Of a DNA stretch of 64,000 nt, positions 45,130 through 58,420 are shown in pieces; positions within the stretch are counted from its first letter, which is position 1; each line of letters begins with the position of its first letter. A program made the translations under genes and the position numbers. This stretch comes from Macrocystis pyrifera (lineage: Eukaryota > Sar > Phaeophyceae > Laminariales > Laminariaceae): assembly GCA_031763025.1 (NCBI GenBank), contig JASSKH010000020.1:10848528-10912527 (forward strand), given 5' to 3'. The notes under the pieces were generated by a model. It was not told the origin of the DNA. It did no database searches and saw only the letters and a list, made by a program, of their open reading frames with translations.

Positions 45130-46500
45130 TGAGTGAACCAAAATATACAACTGCCAACCGGAAACAACGTACCAGGTATGACAAAGTACGAGGTTGAACA
45201 GTCCAAGGTACTGCTTGATGCTTGTCCAATGACCAAACCCCCGAAACTATATTGCCTACGTCCAACTGTCCACGGTTGTGTGCGTTATAACCTTAGAGCG
45301 CGGTTGGCCCGGGTGCGCCATGCCCGCCGCTGCTCGCATGCCCGCCATAAGCGATAGATGTAGGTACGGTAGAATATGCCAAGAGTCTGCAAAAGCTACA
45401 GTACTGCCAAAGGATAAACACTGCTCGAAATGTCGGCAACCGCAGCCGCGACACCGCAACAGCCTGGCATGCTACATATTATAGTTATACTGGGCTTGGA
45501 CAACGATGTGATTTGAGCATAACGTGCACGTTACCACCACCGTAGCCTGCGGGCTATGCCTACCGTATCTATCATGTTGAAGAATAAACAACAACTATTA
45601 ATACAACATAACAACATTTTTGAAAAAAAAATTGCAAATGCGCACCACAGCAGTAGCACATCAACGTCATGGGCCTGTTTTGCGAAAGTTGATGTGGTAC
45701 TTTTACCTCAGTAAAAAAGTACAGGGGAGCTTCTGTCGAAACACTGTTCACTCTGCCGAAAAAAAACACAGGCAGGAACGGAATACTCCACTGCTGTATG
45801 TACCTTGGTGCATCCTGGAAGGAAAAACACCTGAAATGATTTCCAAGAAAAAATACCCGCAGGTGCTGCTGTAGAAACTGGACTATTGAGATGTTTCAAG
45901 GTCCTACGCCACCAGCAAGAATTCTCGGGTAGACAGTCGCGCAAGCCCTCCGCGGAGTGAGGCGTGCGGAGAAGCTGGTGGAATAAGCGAGCTAACCCGC
46001 TCGTCTCATGTTGAGGAAAGTGTCTGAGACCGCGGATCATTGCGTTGATCAAAAACATCGATATGCCGAGGAGCTACTACTGTTGTATGTTTCACGCCGA
46101 AACTCGTTTCATATTTTCAAGCCAATATAAGCCGACATGGACGTGCCGACGTTTTCAGGGTTAGCGTACTTCTGCACCTACGCCTGCCACATGAACCGTC
46201 GACCAGGCCAACGGGTAGACCCTCTTCGAGTGTGTCAAGGCAGGCCAGGTCTGTACCTGGAACGGGCAAACCGAACGATCCACCTTGCTTCGAGAAAGGG
46301 GCCTTGAAGCGCGGAGAGCCCTCGGATTCCCCGTCTTTCGACGTCGCGATTCTGGGTATATCACATATATTTCTATATATATGTCCGGCAAAATGTATTC
46401 ACCAGTAAAAAACTGTTGTTGAGACCTCACGTCATATCATTCAACTTCGCCCTGTCCTGAGAGAGGGGGGGGCAACAGGGGAAGGGGCTACATGACACCG
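45130..46500. other. Unassigned
   Basis: No gene recognised. It has TACCAGGTA at 45170 and ACTATTAATA at 45594. Confidence 0.35.
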
Positions 46501-46514
46501 TCCCCTCCCTCTAC

Positions 46515-46750
46515 GCCTAGACAACACCCACTTAAAAGCGATGTCAGGGGATGATCGAGAGCCGTCCCGCCCCTGCTTGATATAAGGGAGACCAGGGGAT
46601 GTTAGACGGCCGTTCGACCCCCTGTTTCATACAAGGCATATCAGGGGACGGTAGAGCCCCCCCCCCCCCCCCCCCCCACCCCCACCCATCCACCCACCTA
46701 CCCCTTTTGATACAGGGATAACCAGCGAACGGTAGAGCGCCAAGAGCCCC
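46515..46750. repeat. Degenerate minisatellite with poly-C run
   Basis: Four diverged copies of a unit of about 60-70 bp built on 'caggggatggtagagc' and 'cttgatataagggaga'. A C run of about 26 bases lies near 46652-46677. Confidence 0.6.
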
Positions 46751-49400
46751 GCCTGGTACTTGAAAGGCTTTTCATAGTACTATACTATTTAATACTATTT
46801 TGCGACGACGACCACTAGGCCAACGATGCGTAATTGCGTCGACTGCAGCAACAGTGAGTGGTACGAAGGAGCTATGGGCTCAAAGGTGGACCAGAAAGCC
46901 CCGAAGACCCGTGGGATGGGCAGGCTTGGCTGCATATTCACTTCCCCAAGAAGGTCGAGGGGGAGGGAGATATAGCGTGGGGTTGTCAACGCTGTGGAAA
47001 CTCGTTGGGCGACGTTTCGTATCTCGACTATTTTGAAGTACGAGTACATGTCAGTGATGTATACCTGGTGCTATTGTAACAACACAACGGCGCCGTGCCC
47101 AACCAAGAAGCAACCAGAACACTAGAAGTAGCAGATCGTATCATATACCACGTACATAAGTACAGCACCGGGGGAAAAACGCCTTAATATCAGTGCGAGT
47201 AGGTACGCCTCTTCAGTGCAGCTGCCGCAAAAATCACTCAAGAAAAACATATATGGAAGGGTACCACGCTACAAACCATGAAAAAACGGACCCAAGCACG
47301 CGTATTGGATCGCATCTGAAACACCGAACAAACAGGACAAAAGCGAAAGTGGATAATGTTAACCCCGTGTTTTATTTCAGCCCCAGACAGGGGGGCCGGC
47401 ACATACTAAGACCGAGTAAAACCATATACAATTTTTTCTGTTTCTTTCTGACAAATATTCCAAGCCGGTTCAGGTACTGCAGCTTGTTTTCAATTCCGAC
47501 ATGGTGGCGAATGTGGCAAGATTTGGTCGTTTTTTGCATGCTCCCGGATGTGCATGTGTTCGTGCAAAATCAGTATACACCTCGAGGACATGGTGGGTGG
47601 CAGACGGGATCACGCCCAAGGATGCTATATACCTGGTACAGCAGTAGTTATGTAGACCGAGTCTGTGTTCACAACGACCGGCTACCAATACAGCTATGCA
47701 GCAGTAGGCCCCCATCCAAGTGTCCCTATATACACGAATCGCTGATGATCTCTCGACACGTGTATGATCATTTTTACCTGGTAATGTAGAGGTGCATCTG
47801 TCGTGCCAGGTTCAACGATTTTCTGCGTGTTTTCCACACAACAGACTTCGCGCACACTATTAATAGCGACGAAAGGGTTTCGCGTCTATATTAGACACAC
47901 GTAACATATTTGCCCGCGTAAAAAGCTATCCACATCTGTTTAGCGCGTTGGCGTGCTTATGCGCATGCCATTCGCGAATTCCCGTGATTTTCAGCATCTG
48001 CGCTGGGCTGGAATGCGGCCACGCGACAACTACGTACTACTGCACTTGTAGTGTTAAGGTATATCGATGATCACAACATTACTACTGCTGTAGTTCATGC
48101 AACACTCAACAACTACTGTAGTATGATGGTGTTGATAATACCAACATGAGCTCATATCCCAACAGTTTGTCCCGCCACCACACACAATGTTATCAAAGTG
48201 GGCGCCCGATGAGATGGAACGAATTACTTTTAAGTTCACAAAAAATACACGCTCTACAGACATAGACGTGGTATTGAGGGCGTTGTTGTACTTTTTTTAT
48301 AATGTAATAATTGAAATAAAGTCCTTGCCTGGATTGTTTCGCAGCCTGCGGTCGAGCAGCGTAAACGACTCTCTGCCGCCCGTCGCCTCACGAATGTGTC
48401 GTTCACGTATCGTTAACGTATCAATATTGAGAATTGGCCCACGAGTAAGACTCAACCTTTGTATTTACAACTGACTGAGTCTTTCGTGATTGAGGGGCAC
48501 CAAGAAAACGGACTGCGGAATTAAATAATCGTACTCAGCGACAAGCGCTACACTACGTCAAGGCCTATGCCCAACATCCATCGTGAAAGGATAATGCCAT
48601 ATCTCGGCTCTAATAAGGCTTGCGATTTTCTTTCTTTCTCATTGGCGGGCATATACAAATGTAGGCTTGGTATCTCTCTTGTCTGTGCGAGCACCAACCG
48701 AGGATTCACAACCCAACGTAGCTGTAGCACAGAGATACGGCTAACAGTAGTGAAAGGGGCCGGGGAGCCGAGCTTGGGTGGAAGGTTTGATTTGACTCCA
48801 CATGCTCACTAATGGACCCCTCTGCCGAGGGACTTGTCAAATACCACAGTAATACAGCAGTCAAGTTCATGCTTCAGAACTGCACTATGCGGGTATCTAC
48901 TACTAATAGCAGTACTAACGTTAGGCAAATGTTTATTTCGGCTTGTTTTACAGGTATTTACTGTTGTACTTTACATACGGCTGTACAGTAGTTGTGATAT
49001 ATTTATGTTTCGTATATAATTTATTTTCGGTCCTGCCCGCGCTTGTGTGTTCTCTCTCTCAGAGCCTGTGTGTTGCGCGTAGCCCGACCAGCTGCAGACC
49101 AGTATTCATTTGCGACTTGTTTCGATGACTCACTCCAGGTGTTGGCCACAGACCTGGCCTCATACTTACCTAGAATGTTCAGCTCATAACCTGGGTGCTC
49201 TGGATTGTAATATGTAGAACGCGTCGTACCACGTGCACCACGCCCTCGCACCCCATGGACGCTCAGGCAAAAATACGGGTGGTGTTGGTCATCGAGTCGA
49301 CTTCGCCATCTAGTTGATTAACTGATTGCACGAACTTGGGTATATTTCTGCATCTCCACTGCTGTGCGATTTTGTCCAGAGAGGAAAATGTCTTCTCCTC

Positions 49401-49402
<2 letters not shown>
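46751..49402. other. Unassigned
   Basis: No gene recognised in 2.6 kb. It holds TACCTGGTA at 47630 (overlapping TACAGCAGTA) and 47775, ACTATTAATAG at 47856 and TACTGCTGTA at 48083. Confidence 0.35.
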
Positions 49403-49452
<50 letters not shown>

Positions 49453-49546
49453 TTCTCTCTCTTTCTTTCCCTCTCTCTTTTTTCTCTCTCTTTTTCTCCT
49501 TCTTTCTATATTTCTCTCTCCCTCTCTTTCCCTCTTTCTCTCTCTC
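49403..49546. repeat. (CT)n microsatellite, interrupted
   Basis: Long CT runs with TTT and CCC interruptions. It produces the Ser-Leu and Arg-Glu repeat frames on the two strands. Confidence 0.95.
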
Positions 49547-50425
49547 GGATGGCGCATCGCTGCACTGCACGGGCCCATCACGGCATGCCACGATTATTAT
49601 ATGGACCGTGTATTTTTCTCATTCTTGGACTCACCCTACCACCGCGTGGAGGCTGCATTTTGCAAGACTAGGGACTGGCAGATAATTGTACGGCTTGACA
49701 TTCCATTCACAAGCTAGAAGGGCGTACCTGTTGTCCGACGCACGAATAGTGGAGCAGATTTGGCTGGCTTCGGAGATAGCAAAGGTGCTTCGGAGATAGC
49801 AAAGGGAGTGCGTTCAGGTGCCGTTGGGGTCACAATGCCAGCCGTGAGACGGTACCAGGGGCTGTATGGCCCAGAGGGAAAACCCGGCTGTTGTGTGCGC
49901 TTTTGCTTTCTCCAGTAGATCGTCGAAGTACAGTCAATTTAATGACGTACAGGCTATGGAATCATGAGGATACCAGGCCAAGGCCCCTTGGGCCTATAGC
50001 GGTAGCGTTCTGACATGAAAATATGTAAAGACACCCCTCATATCCTGGTTGGTTGTTTTAGATCTTGCTGCTGAGTCGACCAACCCTCCCGTCCCTGGTT
50101 CGGGTCGTGCGTCAAGGCCTCACAATGTAGGCGCTTCTAAATTCACGCAAGTTTTCCCTATCTTGCTTGATTGACACACAGTATGCGCACGTGGACTTCT
50201 CTATGGCTCGCATGCCTGTTGTCGGCGTTTCCGGCCCCGAGTAGGATTGGTCTTTTCTGACATAGCTGGTGCTCACGGCTTTCCAGTCAAACTTCACGGT
50301 AGTTGAGAGAAAGCCGTTATTATCGCAGGAGGTCGAAGTTTCGTACATTTCAATTACTCGGGAACGTAGACCTCTCCTATCAAATAGGTGTTGACTTGGG
50401 CTGCCTTCGGTATTCCAGTACTATT
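49547..50425. other. Unassigned
   Basis: No gene recognised. A 17-bp direct repeat, 'gcttcggagatagcaaa', occurs twice at about 49768-49802. Confidence 0.35.
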
Positions 50426-50543
50426 TGTTACGGGGGACCATACACAGTAAATAGGACCAAACATTGGTGATAAAAAGGTAAATATATAGGTTTTTTATGT
50501 ATACCATAGATAGGTCCTATTAACTATGGACTCCCGCAATAAT
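50426..50543. mobile_element. MITE-like element A, copy 3
   Basis: Ends TGTTACGGGGGACCATAC and the complement of ACTATGGACTCCCGCAATA. Inside are 'agtaaataggaccaaa' and 'ggtcctattaactatgga'. Same family as 15334-15447. Confidence 0.7.
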
Positions 50544-51000
50544 AGTCCCCTGCAGCAAGTACAGCAATTGTACGTCTAAATTGGGACAGATGGTATACAT
50601 TTTTCTAACCTAACCAAAGCTTCTCTGAATGAGGCCTATAATATTATGATGCGTCCGACACAACGAATTCAAGGCTTGCTGGGACGGTCATCATTGCCTG
50701 GCCCCTTGCCCGCAGCAGCTAGACAAAGCGAAGTGTGGTTGTGTGGTATGTCCACGGCGCAGCGTAGCACAGAAGCGCCTGTGTCGCATGAGAGTCACAA
50801 ATGGGTGAGTTGAAGATATTCGGAAAGGCCTCAAGCCTCAAGTTTTTTGTCTGGTATAGCTTGCGGATATATTACTGTAGGTTCAAAAACGTGTGCCCCT
50901 TGGATCCAAACAGAAGAATAATACTTGTGTCTTCGGAAAATAAAAATAAAGGGTTTATTTGCGCTCAGCTATAGTGTACCATGAATAACGTATATAGCGA
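50544..51000. other. Unassigned
   Basis: No gene recognised. Confidence 0.3.
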
Positions 51001-51640
51001 AGATGGGCTCTAAGGGGCCATCTTAGACCAACTAGTATGGGAAATTTTTGAAGGGGTCTCAGAACTGGCGTTTTTGGCCGAAAAAACCGGCGATTTACTC
51101 GACGGGACTGTCAAAACCACCGGTAGACTCCTCAGGATGCTCCCCTTTTAGTTTTCCGAGAGCCTTCTCGAGCACTTTTCCGTTTCCCCCAAAGTCGTAT
51201 AGTTGGACTGCTCGTCCATATTTATTTCCAGTTGTTCTGAGGACATCGTGATTTTTCATCTAAAATCCTCGAAGATCCACTATTTCTGGCCCCAGTTCTG
51301 ACCAACAACCTTATTTCTGACCCTCCAGAGAAGAGTGATTTGCTGCTCCAAAAATTACAATAATATTAATAGGACTCTGGAGAAACGGGAAATCGTTTCT
51401 GAAAGCTAGCAAAAAACTACGGGGAGCGTTTTGAGAAGTTTATCGGTGTTTTTAGCTTTCCCGCCGAGTAAGACGCGTATATTTGGCCTAAAACCCCAGT
51501 TCTGAGAGCTCAGAAAATTTTTCCCATAATAGTTGGTTTTAGGGCCCATCGTATCGAGGACTTTTGGTTTTTTTCTATTTGATTAGATTTTTACTTTTCT
51601 AATATAATTTGCATGTGATCGGCCGAAGAGTGAATCTCGA
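51001..51640. mobile_element. Foldback element B, copy 2 (longer form)
   Basis: The core 51001-51550 has inverted ends: GATGGGCTCTAAGG on the left and the complement GATGGGCCCTAAAACC on the right. The inversion continues inward through ACCAACTA, ATGGGA and TCTCAGAACTGG for about 75 bp. The right flank to about 51640 matches the interior of copy 1 at 18500-18590. No transposase is seen. Confidence 0.65.
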
Positions 51641-52728
51641 GGCAGGGTTCTCAAGGCAAATAAGAAATAATCGATTTGAGTTGAGAAAATTGGGACTTTT
51701 TTCGTGTGATTTTTCTGATTTCAATTTCGAATTTGGGAGTTGATCAGCCTTGATGTAGCATGTTCATGACCCCCGCTGGAGTCTGGGGTGATTCTTGGCT
51801 GCTCCGCTGTTCGGTGACCACGATCGAGGCGATAAAACGCGAACCTCAACGAGAGGCGACCGGAGCTATAGCCGCGCCCACGGCCACAGACCATAGCACA
51901 TCGTACCCCGGCGGTGGCGCCTCAAAAAAATCATGGCGGCTGCAAGCCCATTTTTTGGGCCTGCTCGATCGGCCAACCATCACGAAAATCGAACAAACGA
52001 GCAAAAAACAGAGGATACTCTCGAGACCTCGATAGCTGCATCACCGTTGCTGTTCCGCACGTGGCGCTTGAGGGCTCCCTCCGCCCACCCAAGGCACCCT
52101 GAGAGTGATAGCTTCCATTTCTAGCCTGCACCACCAAAAAGAAAAAGAGGCTGGCGGCGGCGCGCACGCGAGGACGCAAACCTTCGCTCTTGTCTAATGT
52201 AGTGGTGGCACCTGTCATAACGTTTTTGTTTTTATAGTTCTACCTAATGAAGCCCAACTCTACGAGTACTCCCAGGCAGAATGTGCCTGTCCACAAAATG
52301 CGTCGGAAAAACAACTTGTTGTTGCGGAACTGCTTGTTGGGGATCACGGTGCAGACGGGTCTCTCTCCTCAATCTCACTAACTCCAACCGCGACCTCACA
52401 AAAACAAAGACAAGCAAACTGAGCGCAGCGCTCGAATGCATTTCTTCGAGGGCAATAACGATGTACCACAGGTAGTAATTACCACAGAAAGAAGAGTAGG
52501 TATAGTAGTTCCTGCTGACTACTATTAATAATAATTTTTCCTGCGAGCAATACCCTTTTTGTCATACCCATGCATGGCTCACGTTTCCGCCAAGAACAGC
52601 TATAGTACGAGTGTTACCTGTGACTCCCTTTTCGCCTTGCGATGCCGCCGGGATTTCACGTTACCTACATCCCGAAGGGGAACCTTGTGTAATATATTAT
52701 AGTACAGGTATTTTCTAAGAAAAAAATT
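51641..52728. other. Unassigned
   Basis: No gene recognised. ACTATTAATA is at 52521. Confidence 0.3.
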
Positions 52729-52795
52729 ACAACGTCAGCTGTGCGAACGATCGATTGAGTGGTTGAAACTCATATTTGCATGCTGCGTGAAACGT
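52729..52795 (+). repeat. Dispersed repeat pair, copy 1
   Basis: 'acgtcagctgtgcgaacg', 'gttgaaactcatatttgca' and 'gctgcgtgaaacg' match 63668-63734 in the same order. Confidence 0.6.
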
Positions 52796-53169
52796 AAGAC
52801 ACGCTCATCCGACCTTTATAGTACCGGTGCCAGTTTTGACAGGGCTGGGCCCCAGTCATTACCATGGTTACTGGAGCCTGTCATGTGACCACGGGCTGTT
52901 GTGGCGATGAGTTAGTACAGTATGGGCCCGCCAACAAGACACACCTAATCTGGGCAAGCCTGAGTTTCCTGCTATTGGGGCGCCATCTTAATTCAAACAA
53001 CCGGGTTCACCACTGAGCCATTTTTCTTATGGCGATATTCTTAGCGTTCACCAAAAAGTGAGCATCCTGTTCTTCCTGCGACCTAATACCTCGTGCGGCG
53101 GGATAACCTACTCGTCTTCGTGGCCAATCCTGAACTTCGTGTGCAGGATCTCACTGGGATCCGCGTGCA
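52796..53169. other. Unassigned
   Basis: No gene recognised. Confidence 0.3.
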
Positions 53170-53255
53170 GTGCAACTGCATGCTATGGACTACTTCAAAC
53201 TATCCCGTTACTCGCATTCAACCCGCCTCACAAACGCCAGTTTCCTGGCATACGG
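53170..53255 (+). repeat. Dispersed repeat, copy 1
   Basis: 'gcaactgcatgctatgg', 'tacttcaaactatcccgtt' and 'caacccgcctcacaaacgcc' match 55998-56080 closely. Confidence 0.7.
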
Positions 53256-55997
53256 GTTGCTCTACACCCTCTTGTCCCAGTGACGTCGGCACTGTTGGGT
53301 CTACTGCTTTTATATTGTCACGCATAATACGTATCACCGCCATCGCCGAGGCCTCGCCTCATAGGTCACGGTTCAGGATGCAAGCTGAAGGGAAAAGGCA
53401 GAAAATAATGCGAGGACTAGGTCTTGCGTGGGATGCGACATCCTTATTCAGGGCTTGTTAAATCGCACCTGCGCGTTACGAAACATATATTTTCACCGGT
53501 ACGACATGTGTCAAACTACCTACCAGGTACAGTATACCAGGTACCTGGTATGATATAACAGTTGCATTTCTGGGCGCACAAGGCAAACGCCAGTACAGCA
53601 GCAGGTTTGGTGCCCTAACGGCGTACAAGAAAGTCATGCATCCATGGCCTGCATCATTAACGGCGTACGTACATGAACATGCTACACACCTGTACTGTTT
53701 TGTCCACAAAAATAAATAAACAAAAATAATATGCGCATACGTACGCTCTATCAGTCGAAAGATAAGTCGCCAACGGAAAAACGAGCGTACAGACAGCACT
53801 TACTGCGGCATGCGAGCGCATGCAATCCTACGTGGCGTTGTTTAAGGAGATGACGGGGGCCATGGAAATGGCGGAACTGGTCTACCTCCGGCCATGTTGT
53901 TCAGGTCGTATTTCCAGCAGAGCAGCTCGAAACAGTGGTCCGGGGACAGACAACAGAATGATATGCGCGGGACACCGGACGTTGGTGCCGACGCAGACGC
54001 GCACGATACTCGAGAGTGCACAAAGTTCCTATCCAGCTTCAGGTGTAAAAGAGGCCAGCATATGCCAAGGATGACATCCCTTAAGGCATACCAGGTACAA
54101 CGTATCCTGCGCTCGGATGTGGCGTGGGCACAACATAAGGTAACAGTCTCTCACTGCACAAATGGCAACGAGTACGAGTCAACATCTACCTGAAGCGACA
54201 ATTGGGCAATATGGCGGGACTCTCTGATGGAGACAAAAAACCGTGGAGCAACTACAAACTCCTAAAATGGCGGACCAAGTCTTCAAATAAAAGGCAGTGG
54301 AATATATGGCGGCAACTCAGCGCCGTATTGCTGGCCTGGCATAGCAGCGGATCCCCACATATCGCGCAAGAGTCGGGGACAGACTCCATGCTACCCTATT
54401 CCGGAGAGGGAGCAGCAAAGTGCGGAGGATTTGTCGTCAGACCGGGAGGAAAACCTTGCGGCGACGTTAGGGGTTGCTAACGACGTAGAAATAAATCCTT
54501 CATAAATACCAATACAAATAAGACAAGATATATACGGGTATCGTTGGAGTTATCGTCAATTAATTGTCGAAGCCACGACCGCGCCCGCTATCATTTTATC
54601 CGCCATCGAGGTTGTAATGACTTGCATACATGAATCATAAAAAAAAACATACCCACCACTGTCACGCTCGGTGGCACAAGTGCAAGTCATACAGTAAGCT
54701 TATTATCATGCAGGTAGGATTGGCAGGCAATTGGAAAATTGAGAAGTCTCATCATACAGAAATGGATTGTTTTACACGCACGTATCTCACGTACGTAGTA
54801 TCCATATATATAGCGATAACGATGACAGTGTCAATAGCTCTGCCGCTTGCTGCTGACACTGCTGCATTAAACGGCAGTTGTGTTGTGCTTCAGTATTAAT
54901 CAAACGAGACGCTGCTCTACCATATTTGATTCACTGTCTACTCCGTCGCAACAACAGCATGCTGCAGCCCGCTGATACATGGATTTGAGCTGTCGACTCC
55001 GGCCACCTCTAGAATACAGTGGGCACAGCAAAATGCATCCAACAACAACCACAGACAACGAAGCTGACAAGACACCTTGATAAATGTCACTGATCCCCTT
55101 TTCATCAGCTGGACGAGTACTGTATGATACGATAGCCGGCATAAGCCAACACACGTCAAAGGCAGGGCGCGCCGCCACCCGCGCCCCTCCCCAGCCCGGA
55201 CCCACGCCCCGCCCCGCCTGTACAGTATGTACTGAAACTTATCACGACCCATGGTGACATTGAAGAATGACCACAAACAAGAAGCTGGCCGCAAACACGA
55301 CCGATAGGGACATTCGACAGCAATCACAAACAAGATACACGACATGGCCGCGCCGTACCGATAGGCCAAAAAAGTATTTACGCGGAATAATTTCACACCA
55401 GTCACGGATAAATTCGTGGCACACGCAGCGAAGGAAACAGAGGTAAGCCAGCCGCCAACGGCGGCGACGCTGTCCTGGTGTTAGATGGCTGAGCCGTCAC
55501 TCAGGGCCCACAGCCCCTGACGGACAGAGTCCCAGCGTGTTCGGGCGACGAGAAACTGCTGTTGCGGGACGCCCGCAGACATTAGCCGCGGGTAGAGCGC
55601 ACAAGGGTCCCACCCGCGGGCAGGAATGAAGCGGGTTCGAATTCAGGCAATGTCTTCTTGAAAAACGAGTAAAATGGCGGAACCACCGCACACAGTTTAT
55701 CGCCGAGCGAACATGTGTCATGACTCCCAAGGACCATCTGCATCTTCGTCGCCAAATCCGTCCTCAGCGCGCACAGCCTGAACCCGACGAGAAAGGGGCT
55801 TGGGGTCCTCGACGTCGCCGAATCCTGGAAGGAGAGCGGCAGCGGCGGCGGCTGGCCCACCACACATCATGCAGTCGGCCGCCACACGGCCAGGCAGCGC
55901 ACTATATCTAGCCTACCGAAGTACGTTTTGGACGCAAGAGTGATGGAAAACATGCCTGCAGGGCCACACGACGATAAGCTGAGGAGACAGTCATTCG
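53256..55997. other. Unassigned
   Basis: No gene recognised in 2.7 kb. Three TACCAGGTA/TACCTGGTA words cluster at 53521-53550 and another is at 54089. Confidence 0.35.
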
Positions 55998-56080
55998 CGC
56001 AACTGCACGCTGTGGGCTATTTCAAACTATTCCGTTGCTCGAATTCAACCCGCCTCACAAACGCCAGTTTCCTATGGAAA
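55998..56080 (+). repeat. Dispersed repeat, copy 2
   Basis: Partner of 53170-53255, about 85% alike by eye. Confidence 0.7.
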
Positions 56081-56269
56081 CCTCCTAAAATTACGAACAA
56101 AAAAGGAGGTCAGCTACTTGGGAGGCCACACACATCACGGTTCGAAAGTCCTTTTAGCATAGCGCACATGTGGCGCATGTTGCGTCTGTTCGCGGGTCCC
56201 AGTGACACTACTAGTACATATACTTCTTCCACGTTGGCTGGTACACTAATGGTCCTTGGGAATTCCGTT

Positions 56270-56347
56270 CAAGCAGTAGCCCATGGAGTGAGGTTATCCT
56301 TGACTCACACACAGGGTTTGTCGGCGAGGGGGGGGGGGGGGGGGGGG
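56270..56347. repeat. Direct repeat at the 3' edge of LINE 2, with poly-G
   Basis: 'cccatggagtgaggttatcc' then 'tcacacacagggtttgtcgg' and a G run. Nearly the same sequence stands at 60284-60345 at the other end of LINE 2. Confidence 0.65.
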
Positions 56348-56670
56348 TACTCATTTGTTGCTTGCCTTAGTAATTTGACTTTTGACCACGCATCCCTTTC
56401 GAGACGGAGCACCGTTCCTGTAGAGACACCTCCAACAATTGGGCGCTCATGACGCTGTTTCCATGTATTTCATACGTTTTTTTCCCTATTCGTATCGCCA
56501 TCCTGTCTGGCCGTCTGTGGCCACGATCTATCTCCTAGGATAGCGATCGTTTTCTCGCTTCTATTCGTGGTATCAAACTCCTCCATGTCACATTCGTCTA
56601 TTCCCTCATCTCCTCTTCTAACACATCCCGTTCCTTCTTGTATATTTCGCATTCTCCTACTATGTGAGTT

Positions 56671-57470
56671 CTACTCTATTGCTTTGCCACACGGGCACAT
56701 CTGTGCATCTGCTTCCTCCTCCTCCCGGCTACTGGTATACCTCTTTCTTCTTTCTGGCAGGTCCAGGTCACCTACACGAAAGCGCAGTTTCAGCGTTTTC
56801 GCGAAGTCCATTGGACCGTGCAAATACTTTTTCGTTCCTATTCCTTCCCTCAATCCCCCACTTTGTTTCTTAGCGCTAGCCTTTTCCATATTTCCGTCCT
56901 TTCTTCTACTTCTGCCTTGCACTTCCCAAACTTCCCGGCGGACATCCTATTTTCTTGGTTACTCCCTATGTCCTTCCAGAGTTTACTGCGCCATATCACC
57001 TTGTTTCAGCTCGCCCTTTTATTACTTTCTCCCATACAGCTCTATCAACTACTGTATGGCTAGCAACCTCTTTTTTGGCATGTTCGTTACTTATTTTGCC
57101 ATTTCAACTTTATCATGCCTCTATTTGTCTTGAGCGGGTGTATTCCCAGTTCTGCTCTTAATACTGTATTACTAGTCGTACTTGAGTATCTTTAGATTTT
57201 TTTAGGTGCTGTCATATGTACTGTTTCCAACTGTGTTACGAGCTTCGCGTTCCCTTCCCATACTTCTCCTGCATATTCTATCTTTGGTACTATCACATTC
57301 ATCAGGGTGCATCTTTTAATCCTAGTGTCAAGATGCGAGTCTGTTAGGATCGCATCCATCTTGCCTATGTGTGCTTTACCCTTTCCTATTATCTTTGATA
57401 TATGTCTATTCCTATAGCAGTCTTTTGAGATCTCTACGCCAAGGTGTGTATACTGGTTTACGATTGGCAA
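56671..57470 (-). pseudogene. LINE 2 C-terminal region with Cys motif
   Basis: After the RT: IGKGKAHIGKMDAILTDSHL, RIKRCTLMNVIVPKIEYAGE, and further on GTKKYLHGPMDFAKTLKLRF, RVGDLDLPERRKRYTSSREE and the start of a Cys cluster, QMCPCGKAIE. This end is typical of the family and resembles the C-terminal zinc region of LINE ORF2. Confidence 0.75.
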
Positions 57471-57499
57471 TCCATCTTCTCCCCACTTCCAACTGAAAC

Positions 57500-58420
57500 T
57501 TACCGGGTTTACCTTATCTTCGATACAAACAACTACTGCGCATTTTATTGACGTTCGCCGTCACCCTGCATTTCCTGGTGTATTCTAGCGCCTTCTCTAT
57601 TTGTCTCTGCAATCCGTCGGGTGTTCCTGATATCCTCACGAAGTCATCCGCAAGTATCAATCCCGACACGGTATCTTCCCCTACGGTGACGCACTGCCTT
57701 GCAGCCTCGACTGCTACTATCAAGTCGGTAATATATATCTTGAATAGGTTGGGTGACATCGTACATCCCTGTACAACTCCTTGTAAAATATTAACATACT
57801 TCGGTATTTCCCCGTCCAGCATGACAGCACTTCTCGCACAGTCCGTCATCTTTTTCGTCATTCTCCACATCTTTCCTCTGATTCCTATTTCCCACAGTTT
57901 CTTCCACAATCAATTTCTCCATACTGTGTCGTAGGCTTTCTGCACATCTAGCTTTAAACAGTACGTTATTAATCCCGCGTCTTCCTACCTTGAATAATCT
58001 TGACCTAAGGTGTACACATGATCAACGTAACTACGGTTTGGCCTAAACCCTGCTTGCCCTTCGCTTATTTTGTCTTCCTTCTCCATCATCGCTCCCATTC
58101 TATCGTTCAAAACCTTACGAAATGTTTTGCGTGCTGTGCTTAGTAGAGTTGTCCCTCAATAGTTCCCCGGGTCAGCCTTATCTGCTTTCGTGAATAAGTT
58201 TACTACTGCTCCTTCTCTCCACCTCCTAGGTGCCTACTCATTTTTCCGTATCCAGTTATACAACATAACCATCACGGTAAGCACTCCTTCTCCCCCGTAC
58301 TTCATGAAGCCATTCACTATTTGGTCTGCCCCTGCTGCCTTTCTACTCTTAGCTTAGCTACACACTTCTTTACTTCTTCCCTTGTGAACTCTCTCTCTGT
58401 AACCCTCCTGAACCACTGTC
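57500..58420 (-). pseudogene. LINE 2 reverse transcriptase domain
   Basis: The minus strand encodes an EGQAGFRPNRSYVDHVYTLR block (about 58008-58070). Then follow GVVQGCTMSPNLFKIYITDL and SGLILADDFVRISGTPDGLQ, with ADD as the polymerase Asp pair. Next comes a YTHLGVEISKD segment after the palm. Stops and frameshifts interrupt the domain. Confidence 0.85.

Noticed and set aside
49310-49717. Ser-Leu and Arg-Glu repeat proteins
   Set aside because: Pure translation of the CT microsatellite.
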